Assembly: GCA_014526335.1 (NCBI GenBank)
Contig: JACTAT010000156.1
Location: 218,840 to 282,839, forward strand
Source of the DNA: Chrysaora quinquecirrha
Lineage: Eukaryota; Cnidaria; Scyphozoa; Semaeostomeae; Pelagiidae
Length of the DNA stretch: 64,000 bases
Direction of reading: 5' to 3'
Of the stretch, positions 25,046 to 33,984 are shown in pieces (position 1 is the stretch's first letter; each line of letters begins with the position of its first letter). Below the pieces are notes generated by a model. It saw only the letters and a program-made list of their open reading frames with translations, searched no databases and was not told the origin of the DNA. A program made the translations under genes and the position numbers.

Positions 25046-25110
25046 CTAAAAGGTGACTTTTTATCATTCACGCCGACCATGTCTAAGTTATTTCCATTCA
25101 GATTCAGGTT
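25046..25110 (-). CDS. Short linker exon of the fused gene
   Basis: A 65-bp exon with a CTTTCGCAG acceptor and a TTTTAG|GTATGT donor. It gives 21 codons (starting NLNLNGNNLDMVG) plus two bases; phase 0 in and phase 2 out agree exactly with the exons on both sides. The agreement of two splice sites and two phases is the reason for calling so short an exon. Confidence 0.65.
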
Positions 25111-25233
25111 CTGCGAAAGAATTATCATCATCAGTATTATTATTGCAATTACTATCATCTCACGTTCACATTGTATAGCTATCTGCGCATCATTCAGACT
25201 GCATTGAATAAATTAATAACCAAAGAAACTTAC

Positions 25234-25959
25234 AATGCTGACTCTTTTTGAGCGATTTCCAATTGAGAAAGATTGTGTCATGTTCGGATCTACGCCTGAA
25301 TTAGTAAGTCTACACCATACCCAACGGCAAAGAGCTATGCAAGATGTTTTGTCGGAAGCATTGTATACCCTTACTTGACCATTTCCAATTCCTCCTGCAC
25401 TGCTAGGTACAGCATGAGTGTCTGTCAAGAATAAAGCGTTTCCAATTTTTCCAATAGACACTGCATATGGTTCGCAAATGTATATTCCTATTGAATCATC
25501 TTCTTTTGATACCATTTCCTCTAACCTCTCTCTGAAGCGATGACGACTAATGGGGTCAAATACTCCTTCATTATGAGGCAGCTCTTCTGTAAAGGTGTAG
25601 TCGTAGAATAGGTGATTGTGCTCTCGCATTAAGGCATTTGCTTCCAGCAGAGCGTACATTTTATCTTTGTCTCTAACTGAATTCAACTGTACAGGAAATC
25701 TGTTAATGATTCTCGTAGAAATATCGGCAAGCGTATCTGCAACAACATCTGTGCTAGCAATCATTTTCTCTTGGGGTACTTTGCAAATTATATCGTCACA
25801 TATTTTCAGTGAAAGAAATACGCATGCGTTTGTGCCATCATTTGAAACACCGTTGTTTGAATCGAAAACCAACTGCGTCTTTCCAGTAGCAATTTGCTTA
25901 GCCATCTCACAGTGTTTTCTTTCCAATGCACTTCCTTGGCTTACAGATAAATTTCTCAC
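25234..25959 (-). CDS. Cysteine-peptidase-like domain of the fused gene
   Basis: About 242 codons follow the kinase directly and end at an excellent ATT|GTAAGT donor. Numbered from the GTG at 25959, a conserved-looking block SNDGTNACVFLSLKI places Cys46 at the start of a helix, and LFLTDTHAVP places His182 (with Asp180) late in the domain. This Cys-early, His-late layout with D-x-H resembles papain-fold peptidases, including OTU-type and herpesvirus-tegument-type deubiquitinases. The family is not securely recognised. If active it might cut ubiquitin or process the fused protein; this is inference. There is no ATG at its start, and its frame is offset by one base from the kinase, whose stop overlaps it, so it is best read as the continuation of the kinase exon across a one-base defect. 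A programmed frameshift is an alternative. Confidence 0.6.
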
Positions 25960-27071
25960 CGCGCATGAACAATTTGACTGTAATTTTCAATTTCATTTTG
26001 AATAGCTGCAGTAGTGCGTACACGTTTAGATACATCAGTATTTGTTAAACGCTCATACAGTTCTGCAATCACCCACCACTTTGAAGCATGCATATGTTTG
26101 TACTTATGCGCACATCTTGGCCTCTGTTCATTTCTTAAGAGCTCTTCCAATTTCTGCCTGGGATCTAAAGTAGGTGATGCTAGAAGTTCTTCATCTATCT
26201 CTGTTGAGTAGGGGTATGGGAGGGAAGGATTAACAACAGCAAATAAAATCATTCCCAATGCCCAAATATCTGCAGCCTTTAAATCGTCCATTGTTGCATA
26301 TGCAGGTCTTCTTTCTTGCAGAATGATCTCGGGAGCCATATAGGCAGGGGTCCCTCTATTTAAGGAAGTAACTCTTGATGTTAAAATACTTTGTGTTTGT
26401 ACCATTTTCGATCTGCTTTCACCGAAATCAGTTACTTTACAAATAATAGGCGATTTTCCCACTTTCCACTGCCTGAGAAATGATTCCTGATCCTTGCCAC
26501 TTATCATGTGTTGGTTGCTAACAAGAACGTTTCCAGGTTTCAAATCTCGATGTACGACGTCTTGTTCGTGAAGATATGCCAAAGCAGCAACGAGATCGTT
26601 CATAATAGTGAGAGGCAGGTGTTCAAACCCTTTAAAATCATAATCCATGTCAATATGACTAAGAAGCTGCGACAATGTGCTGACTACAGATTCACCGCCA
26701 AATGGCGCAAAAGAAAAGCAAACATATTCTTGCATTATGGCAAACGATTTTCTACATATCCCATAAAATGATACGACGTTTTTGTGTTTGCTTACCCTAT
26801 CTAACAGTCTGGCCTCTTTGAGAAATTCTCGCTCCTGACCTTGGATATCATATGGTTGTTTAATGACAACAACCCTTGCAGGCTCACCAGTTTTTGGTTT
26901 GAATATGGCCTTGTCAACTGTTCCAAAACTGCCTCTCCCGACCTGTTCCTTGAACACAACGTCATCAAAAGAAAATATTGGAAAGTCAAACACATCTTCG
27001 AAAGCTTTCTTTCTCACAGGACAAGGAAGTTTAAACTCGTTCATCAGTTCAAAAATTTCCGTCAGCAATGG
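25956..27071 (-). CDS. Serine/threonine-type protein kinase domain (N-terminal part of the fused gene)
   Basis: An essentially complete protein kinase catalytic domain. Numbering from the TTG at 27068: Gly-rich loop VGRGSFGTV (43-51), ATP-binding Lys70 in VVVIKQP, catalytic loop VHRDLKPGN with Asp175, TDFGES with Asp214, activation-segment end YMAPE (243-247), and DIWALGMILF. The key catalytic residues are present, so it should phosphorylate Ser/Thr substrates; the sequence looks closest to TKL-type kinases. A possible acceptor (CTACAAG) lies just upstream at 27072, and ATG at 27044 is the first internal Met. The frame ends in a stop at 25956 that overlaps the next domain by one frame. Restoring one base in the preceding A-rich stretch would join kinase and peptidase. 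A kinase fused to a transposase is unusual. Confidence 0.9.
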   Translation of the reverse strand, partial: PLLTEIFELMNEFKLPCPVRKKAFEDVFDFPIFSFDDVVFKEQVGRGSFGTVDKAIFKPKTGEPARVVVIKQPYDIQGQEREFLKEARLLDRVSKHKNVVSFYGICRKSFAIMQEYVCFSFAPFGGESVVSTLSQLLSHIDMDYDFKGFEHLPLTIMNDLVAALAYLHEQDVVHRDLKPGNVLVSNQHMISGKDQESFLRQWKVGKSPIICKVTDFGESRSKMVQTQSILTSRVTSLNRGTPAYMAPEIILQERRPAYATMDDLKAADIWALGMILFAVVNPSLPYPYSTEIDEELLASPTLDPRQKLEELLRNEQRPRCAHKYKHMHASKWWVIAELYERLTNTDVSKRVRTTAAIQNEIENYSQIVHAR

Positions 27072-27125
27072 CTTGTAGTTGAATCAAGAAAGAACGAGGC
27101 AAGCTCAGCCACTGTGGTCTTAAAC

Positions 27126-27164
27126 CGCCTGCTGTGAGATCAAAGTTTGATTGGCACCATTCAT
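27126..27164 (-). CDS. Tentative first coding exon of the kinase-transposase gene
   Basis: ATG at 27164 opens 13 codons (MNGANQTLISQQA) ending in phase 0 at a weak donor (GTTTAA). A candidate acceptor at 27072 continues in phase 0 into the kinase exon. The intron would be only about 54 bp and the donor is poor, so translation may instead start at ATG 27044 or further upstream. The exon lies within 100 bp of the right satellite array, which would then contain or abut the promoter. Confidence 0.3.
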
Positions 27165-27231
27165 CCAAGCAAGCCCATCAACGTTGTTTGTAGACAAAAC
27201 AAGCTTTAATGGCTTATAATAATCCGCAACA

Positions 27232-30200
27232 GGAATTATTTAAAACGTTATAAATGCAAGTATTCATGATTTAGACCAGGGATTGGTTTATTTTTGGTTT
27301 TATAGTGATGTCTTCGTTTTACAGATTTTGGCCATTTTTCTTTAAAAAGAAGACATCGACTTTAGTCGTCCCCACGAGCTTAGTTAGTTGTGATATTTGG
27401 TTTATAGGGTGCTCTGGACGTTATAAATGCAAGTATTCATGATCTAGACCAGGGATTGTTTTATTTTTGGTTTTATAGGGATGTCTTCGTTTTACAGATT
27501 TTTGCCATTTTTCTTTAAAACGAAGACATTGACTTAACTCATCCCCACGGGCTTGGTTAGTTTTGATATTTGGTTTATAGGGTGCTCTGGACGTTATAAA
27601 TGCAAGTATTCATGATTTAGACCAAAGATTGCGGTTATTTTGGTTTTATAGAGATGTCTTCGTTTTACAGATTTTTGCCATTTTTCTTTAAAACGAAGAC
27701 ATTGACTTAACTCATCCCCACGAGCTTAGTTAGTTGTGATATTTGGTTTATAGGGTGCTCTGGACGTTATAAATGCAAGTATTCATGATCTAGACCAAAG
27801 ATTGCGGTTATTTTGGTTTTATAGAGATGTCTTCGTTTTACAGATTTTGGCCATTTTTCTTTAAAACGAAGACATTGACTTTAGTCATCCCCACGAGCTT
27901 GGTTAGTTGTGATATTTGGTTTATGGGGTGCTCTGGACGTTATAAATGCAAGTATTCATGATTTAGACCAGGGATTGGTTTATTTTTTGTTTTATAGTGA
28001 TGTCTTCGTTTTACAGATTTTGGCCATTTTTCTTTAAAACAAAGACATCGACTTTAGTCGTCCCCACGAGCTTAGTTAGTTGTGATATTTGGTTTATAGG
28101 GTGCTCTGGACGTTATAAATGCAAGTATTCATGATCTAGACCAGGGATTGTTTTATTTTTGGTTTTATAGGGATGTCTTCGTTTTACAGATTTTTGCCAT
28201 TTTTCTTTAAAACGAAGACATTGACTTAACTCATCCCCACGGGCTTGGTTAGTTTTGATATTTGGTTTATAGGGTGCTCTGGACGTTATAAATGCAAGTA
28301 TTCATGATTTAGACCAGGGATTGGTTTATTTTTGGTTTTATAGTGATGTCTTCGTTTTACAGATTTTGGCCATTTTTCTTTAAAACGAAGACATCGACTT
28401 TAGTCGTCCCCACGAGCTTAGTTAGTTGTGATATTTGGTTTATAGGGTGCTCTGGACGTTATAAATGCAAGTATTCATGATCTAGACCAGGGATTGTTTT
28501 ATTTTTGGTTTTATAGGGATGTCTTCGTTTTACAGATTTTTGAAATTTTTCTTTAAAACGAAGACATTGACTTAACTCATCCCCACGGGCTTGGTTAGTT
28601 TTGATATTTGGTTTATAGGGTGCTCTGGACGTTATAAATGCAAGTATTCATGATCTAGACCAAAGATTGCGGTTATTTTGGTTTTATAGGGATGTCTTCG
28701 TTTTACAGATTTTGGCCATTTTTCTTTAAAACGAAGACATTGACTTAACTCATCCCCACGAGCTTGGTTAGTTGTGATATTTGGTTTATAGGGTGCTCTG
28801 GACGTTATAAATGCAAGTATTCATGATCTAGACCAAAGATTGCGGTTATTTTGGTTTTATAGAGATGTCTTCGTTTTACAGATTTTGGCCATTTTTCTTT
28901 AAAACGAAGACATTGACTTTAGTCATCCCCACGAGCTTGGTTAGTTGTGATATTTGGTTTATGGGGTGCTCTGGACGTTATAAATGCAAGTATTCATGAT
29001 CTAGACCAAATATTGCGGTTTTTTTGGTTTTATAGGGATGTCTTCGTTTTACAGATTTTTGCCATTTTTCTTTAAAACGAAGACATTGACTTAACTCATC
29101 CCCACGGGCTTGGTTAGTTTTGATATTTGGTTTATAGGGTGCTCTGGACGTTATAAATGCAAGTATTCATGATCTAGACCAGGGATTGGTTTATTTTTAG
29201 TTTTATAGTGATGTCTTCGTTTTACAGATTTTGGCCATTTTTCTTTAAAACGAAGACATCGACTTTTGTCATCCCCACGAGCTTGGTTAGTTGTGATATT
29301 TGGTTTATAGGGTGCTCTGGACGTTATAAATGCAAGTATTCATGATTTAGACCAGGGATTGGTTTATTTTTGGTTTTATAGTGATGTCTTCGTTTTACAG
29401 ATTTTGGCCATTTTTCTTTAAAACGAAGACATTGACTTTAGTCGTCCCCACGAGCTTAGTTAGTTGTGATATTTGGTTTATAGGGTGCTCTGGACGTTAT
29501 GAATGCAAGTATTCATGATCTAGACCAAATATTGCGGTTTTTTTGGTTTTATAGGGATGTCTTCGTTTTACAGATTTTTGCCATTTTTCTTTAAAACGAA
29601 GACATCGACTTAACTCATCCCCACGAGCTTGGTTAGTTGTGATATTTGGTTTATAGGGTGCTCTGGGCGTTATAAATGCAAGTATTCATGATCTAGACCA
29701 GGGATTGGTTTATTTTTGGTTTTATAGTGATGTCTTCGTTTTACAGATTTTGGCCATTTTTCTTTAAAACGAAGACATCGACTTTTGTCATCCCCACGAG
29801 CTTGGTTAGTTGTGATATTTGGTTTATAGGGTGCTCTGGACGTTATAAATGCAAGTATTCATGATTTAGACCAGGGATTGGTTTATTTTTGGTTTTATAG
29901 TGATGTCTTCGTTTTACAGATTTTGGCCATTTTTCTTTAAAACGAAGACATTGACTTTAGTCGTCCCCACGAGCTTAGTTAGTTGTGATATTTGGTTTAT
30001 AGGGTGCTCTGGACGTTATGAATGCAAGTATTCATGATCTAGACCAAATATTGCGGTTTTTTTGGTTTTATAGGGATGTCTTCGTTTTACAGATTTTTGC
30101 CATTTTTCTTTAAAACGAAGACATCGACTTAACTCATCCCCACGAGCTTGGTTAGTTGTGATATTTGGTTTATAGGGTGCTCTGGGCGTTATAAATGCAA

Positions 30201-30312
30201 GTATTCATGATCTAGACCAGGGATTGGTTTATTTTTGGTTTTATAGTGATGTCTTCGTTTTACAGATTTTGGCCATTTTTCTTTAAAACGAAGACATCGA
30301 CTTTTGTCATCA
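27232..30312 (-). repeat. Satellite array, about 172-bp monomer, inverted orientation, about 18 copies
   Basis: The same monomer as at 8936-21134 but in reverse complement: blocks now read GTTATAAATGCAAGTATTCATG, ATGTCTTCGTTTTACAGATT and AAAACGAAGACATTGAC. About 18 head-to-tail copies form the right flank of the kinase-transposase gene. Blocks of several monomers repeat nearly identically within the array (for example 29100-29640 and 29640-30190). The outermost copy stops near 30312 within the GACTTTTGTCATC part of the monomer, close to the monomer position at which the left array begins. Confidence 0.97.
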
Positions 30313-30820
30313 TCGCGGTTTAATCTATTTCTTTTGCTTGTTGTCTTGATCGTTGATTAGATTTCGTAAAAGCGTATTTCATTGTATTCTATTTGGATAT
30401 TGTCTTCGGTCTTCGGTCTTCGGTCTTCGGTCTTCGTTTTGTTGTTCTTCGTTCTTCGGTTTTCGTTTTGTAGACTCCCGCGATTAATGTGCTGAAATCG
30501 ATTTTCGCCCAGACTTCATTTCTCGGAAAACAATGGGCCGTAACAGCCGTGTGTCGTGTCAGTCGCGGCCTAGGCCTGTGAAAACTTGAAGCAAAAATTG
30601 GAAAGGAGCTATTCAAGGGCCCATAAATGACAAGAATTTGATAACTAAATTTAAAGAAATCACCAGAAATAAAATTCTAAATGAATTAATTCGTCCACTT
30701 ACCACCATTTCCTGCAGAAAACGTCGAAATGAACTTTCACTTCACGATCCACGCCATCAGCTAATTTTGATTTCGCGCCAAAATGATTTCAGTACAGACC
30801 TCTCGACGCCCTGTGCAGTT
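30313..30820. other. Right flank of the satellite array, with a short TCTTCGG microsatellite
   Basis: No gene was recognised. At about 30402-30475 there is a (GGTCTTC)n run grading into TTCGTTTTG-type repeats. They resemble the GTCTTCGTTTT arm of the neighbouring satellite monomer. Open frames in this stretch are driven by the repeat. Confidence 0.5.
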
Positions 30821-31115
30821 CCCAGCTTTTCAAAAAATGCTGGGTAAATCCAAGACGTGGACATTTTCATTTGATATCACTGCTCAAATTCCAAGCTTCC
30901 CCGAAAAGCTGGGAAAAGTCACCGCTAGATTTCTGCAAGTCTGATGAGCCTCCCAGTTTTCCTAGAAAGCTGGGCAAATAATTCCTAGCTTTCCCACAAA
31001 GCTGGGTTAAAATATTTGTCATCAAAAATTGAGCTAGGAAAAAAGCTGGGCAAACTGGGAAAATCCTAGGAAATCCTAGCTTTCCCAGTTCTAGTCCCAG
31101 CTTTTTTGGTACGGG
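30821..31115 (-). repeat. AGCTGGG/CCTAGG-rich interspersed element, right copy (inverted)
   Basis: Reverse-oriented relative of the element at 1902-2220. It ends with CCCAGCTTTTTTGGTACGGG, the exact reverse complement of that element's first 20 bases, and has the same TTTCCCAGCTTTCC/AATCCTAGG texture inside. Together the two copies enclose the satellites and the kinase-transposase cassette. Confidence 0.6.
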
Positions 31116-31260
31116 ACATCTATACATGTGTATGTATATATGTATATGTACATGTATATCTGTCTTAAATTCTTTGACAGAAGTAAAACGTTGTCAGTGT
31201 AAACGAATTAAAAACAAGTTTTATAAGTTAAAGTCGATTTAATGACGAGATTTGTATTAC

Positions 31261-31487
31261 AATCTTGGACAAAATATATTGGAACGGCCTAAATAGTTTT
31301 GCTATTATCTATTGATCCCCCCTTCTCCCCCGTTACAATGTTGTTTCGTATAAAAGTTTTCTTGCTCTACTACCAACATTGTTTTGGGGGTAAAAGGGGG
31401 AAGAATTGGAGCTATGGAAGTAGAAAATCAATGGAATAGGCCACATTCTTTGGAGAAAATGCGTTGTTCCAAATATTTTGTCCAAGA
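31261..31487. mobile_element. Foldback MITE-like element
   Basis: The ends form an inverted repeat of about 24 bases (CAATCTTGGACAAAATAT on the left, ATATTTTGTCCAAGATT on the right). A second inverted pair lies inside (CAATGTTG / CAACATTG with flanking C- and G-runs). No coding sequence is present. The left end follows TA, but the right duplication is degraded. The interior resembles that of the MITE at 34320. Confidence 0.6.
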
Positions 31488-31499
31488 TTTTTTCTAATT

Positions 31500-31700
31500 T
31501 CACTCTGGGTGAAAAACCCTTTGAGGAAGTTAACGACTTCCAGCAAAACCCGATAGGGTTTTTTCACTGTCTTAAAAACCCCTTAAGATCTCAAACAACC
31601 CTTTGAAAAACCCCTTTAAAGAGGGACGTCACAAAGGTTTTTAAAAACCCTAGCTGTGCGAAAAACCCTTGCCGATTTGAAAACCCTGTCAAGCACCCTT
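31500..31700. repeat. Degenerate AAAACCCTT-rich repeat
   Basis: Irregular AAAAACCC(TT) motifs and their GGGTTTTT complements recur about ten times in 200 bp, without a fixed period. It looks like a decayed short tandem repeat. Confidence 0.4.
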
Positions 31701-32963
31701 ATTTTTTGAGTATTATCATCATCATCAGCGTCCTTCGGACATTGCTACAGCGTTGCTATTTTTAAAAACTCTTACAATTCCCTGCTCTAATTTCGTTGGA
31801 TGCCTGACGAGACCAGGAACACTTCAATGCGAATCAACACTTTTCTGACTCAAATAAAGTGAAATTTCCGAGTTTTCTTCATTTTCCCACCCTGTTTTAT
31901 GGGGTTTTGAATAAATCGAACCCATTTTTAGATCATTTCAGGCACAAAGTCCATCCATATGGGCGACACACACCCATAAACAAATAATATCATTACGTAC
32001 CCATCGGCAAAAGCCTGTACTGTACTTTTGGTAGACTCTTACTTCAGTAGATGCGTTCCTACGTCTATTTCACGTCGACTTTGAAGAACTATATCGAATC
32101 TTTGAACCCACATGAAAAAAAAACTGTTTTTACCAAAACAGAAAGCAGCAGTCTCATCAATGGATCCTTGCTTGCCGGACGTCCCCTCTGACATTTTCCA
32201 TCAGCAACATCTTCTCGCAGATGATCGCCGCCTCTAGAAACGGTCATGTAGCCCCTTTCCACTTGCTACCCAGCGCACATTCATTGAAGGTTTTGGCTTA
32301 TTTATTTTGAATTGTAATAACTACATGTTTGCCTCTTGTGACTTTGGAGTGGATTAGAAGTAGTCTAAAAGCTCGCCATCATGGTCTCTAGCTGTATCAC
32401 GACAATTCTGCAGCACAGGGAGCAGGGTCTACGGGAGCGATTCTGCTTGCGTAAAAGAGTCTGAAACCTTGAGAATCCACCTAAAAGATGCTTTATGCTA
32501 TTTTTGTCAAGTAGACGCACTGTGAAATACGCCCCGGGGGGAGGGGGGGACTCCCTAATGTAGGCTGACAGGTATGTGCCCCTCATAAGGGGGAGGTTTC
32601 TTCGAAAATTCCTTACAACTGGGCCCGATTTATTCCTAAAATACCTTTAAAGTGGGTATAGAATAAAATTTCCATAACATTTGGTACACAAATTCATTCA
32701 AAAATCATAAAACTGGCTGGCAGAATGTGTAAAACAATACCTTAAAGGTGGGTTGGTTAGTAAAGTTCGGAGGCACAACCCTGTACATCTCAGGGTCAAG
32801 TATACCCCCCGAGCAATACGATATTGCAGTGGGAGCATTTTAGGAATGCACGCCTAAAATTAACTGTTCTGACTATACAGTATTGAAGAGTACCTTGAGA
32901 AGATATGGAAAGCTTTTAACGCATCTATTTTTCAAATCTAGAAACTAAAACGCCCCCGTACAC
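31701..32963. other. No gene seen
   Basis: Mixed sequence with a short G-run near 32535. Small frames on either strand show no recognisable domain or splice context. Confidence 0.45.
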
Positions 32964-33443
32964 ATGAAATGTGAAGAGATGAGAACAGATCTTGGTATTT
33001 TTCATCTTTTCTTCAGTCAAATCCGTTCAACTGATGTTAAGGACACACATTTACGTCTTCTTTCTTCTGATAGATATCATGGTACGCGTCATTTTCCTAA
33101 TGCGATATACTACATAACTTTTGGCAAACGAAAACACGGCTTTCCCTTCATTGTCCCTCTCATCCCGTTGGAAGACCCAACAGACAACAATTGCACAAAA
33201 GTTATCCATATTTCACCCGTCAACCGAATTCAGAATGTGTGTGATGAGCTGAATTACCAAGATAATTATACCAAATCAGAAAAGATAATTGGAAGATTTT
33301 TAAGAAAACTGTTCCCAAAGCGAAATTTTACAAAATTCAAGACAAACTTGAAAATTTATTGGAATAGAGAGCTTCAGCGAGTTTCTAAGTCGAACGGCAG
33401 CGATAAATTCAATAGAAACGTGTGCGTTGCTACGCGTCGCTAA
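32964..33443 (+). CDS. Open reading frame of unknown function (159 codons)
   Basis: An uninterrupted ATG-to-stop frame encoding a basic protein of 159 residues with scattered aromatic residues (for example YHGTRHFPNAIYYITFGKRK) and a Lys/Arg-rich C-terminal third. There is no signal peptide, membrane segment or recognised motif. It lies on the opposite strand just beyond the last exon found of the discoidin-domain gene. Its composition is more protein-like than the other short frames nearby, but it may be a transposon remnant or chance. Confidence 0.25.
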   Translation: MKCEEMRTDLGIFHLFFSQIRSTDVKDTHLRLLSSDRYHGTRHFPNAIYYITFGKRKHGFPFIVPLIPLEDPTDNNCTKVIHISPVNRIQNVCDELNYQDNYTKSEKIIGRFLRKLFPKRNFTKFKTNLKIYWNRELQRVSKSNGSDKFNRNVCVATRR

Positions 33444-33767
33444 GATTAGGTTGTGATCCAACATGGTGGAAATCAATTTGTCACGTGATTAATGGGATTA
33501 ATGAATTCTCTAATTCCGTCTGAGAAAACGTCGTAAATGAGATTGACTTTAAGCCATCTTAAAAAATATGAAGAAATTCACCCCCGTTACATTACACTGC
33601 TTTCTTACTTAACGATTCCTCTTTAGTTGATTATTACCTATATAGATATGATCCTATAGTAATAACACGATATAAGATGCAAAGACATGATTATTATTTA
33701 TGATAAATGATGATTTCACTTTTTTCTAACGAAACTAATGTAGTACGTAGATTGTAAAGCTTTTTAC

Positions 33768-33984
33768 CTGGAAATTATATTCCGTGAAAATATCTAAATT
33801 TTCAAAATTCGCTGATGAGTTTTTCCAGCGTTGACAACGGGTAAAAACGTTGAATCTGTTGATCTTTTATATTTGATGAGATATTGATCAAGATTTCCAT
33901 TTAATGATTTTGGTTGTTTCCATTCTAATGAGATCCTTGTATCAGTGATTAATGTAGCTGTAACATCAATCGGTGCAGTTGCAG
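33768..33984 (-). CDS. Exon 14: fibronectin type III domain (second)
   Basis: It follows a long-T acceptor (TTTTTTTGCAG) and ends CAG|GTAAAA. The FN3 signature is clear: TAPIDVTATL, then ISLEWKQP (strand B-C Trp), QYLIKYK and, in a shifted frame, NLDIFTEYNFQ (the conserved Tyr-containing F strand). The frame shift falls in an AAAAA run near 33818; one more A would keep the domain open. The entry phase does not clearly match the end of exon 13, so an intervening exon may be missed. Confidence 0.75.

Noticed and set aside
25907..25959. Mini-intron at the kinase/peptidase junction (donor CG|GTGAGA)
   Set aside because: The donor is good, but acceptors giving the right phase lie only 20-44 bases away and are weak; a missing base is simpler.
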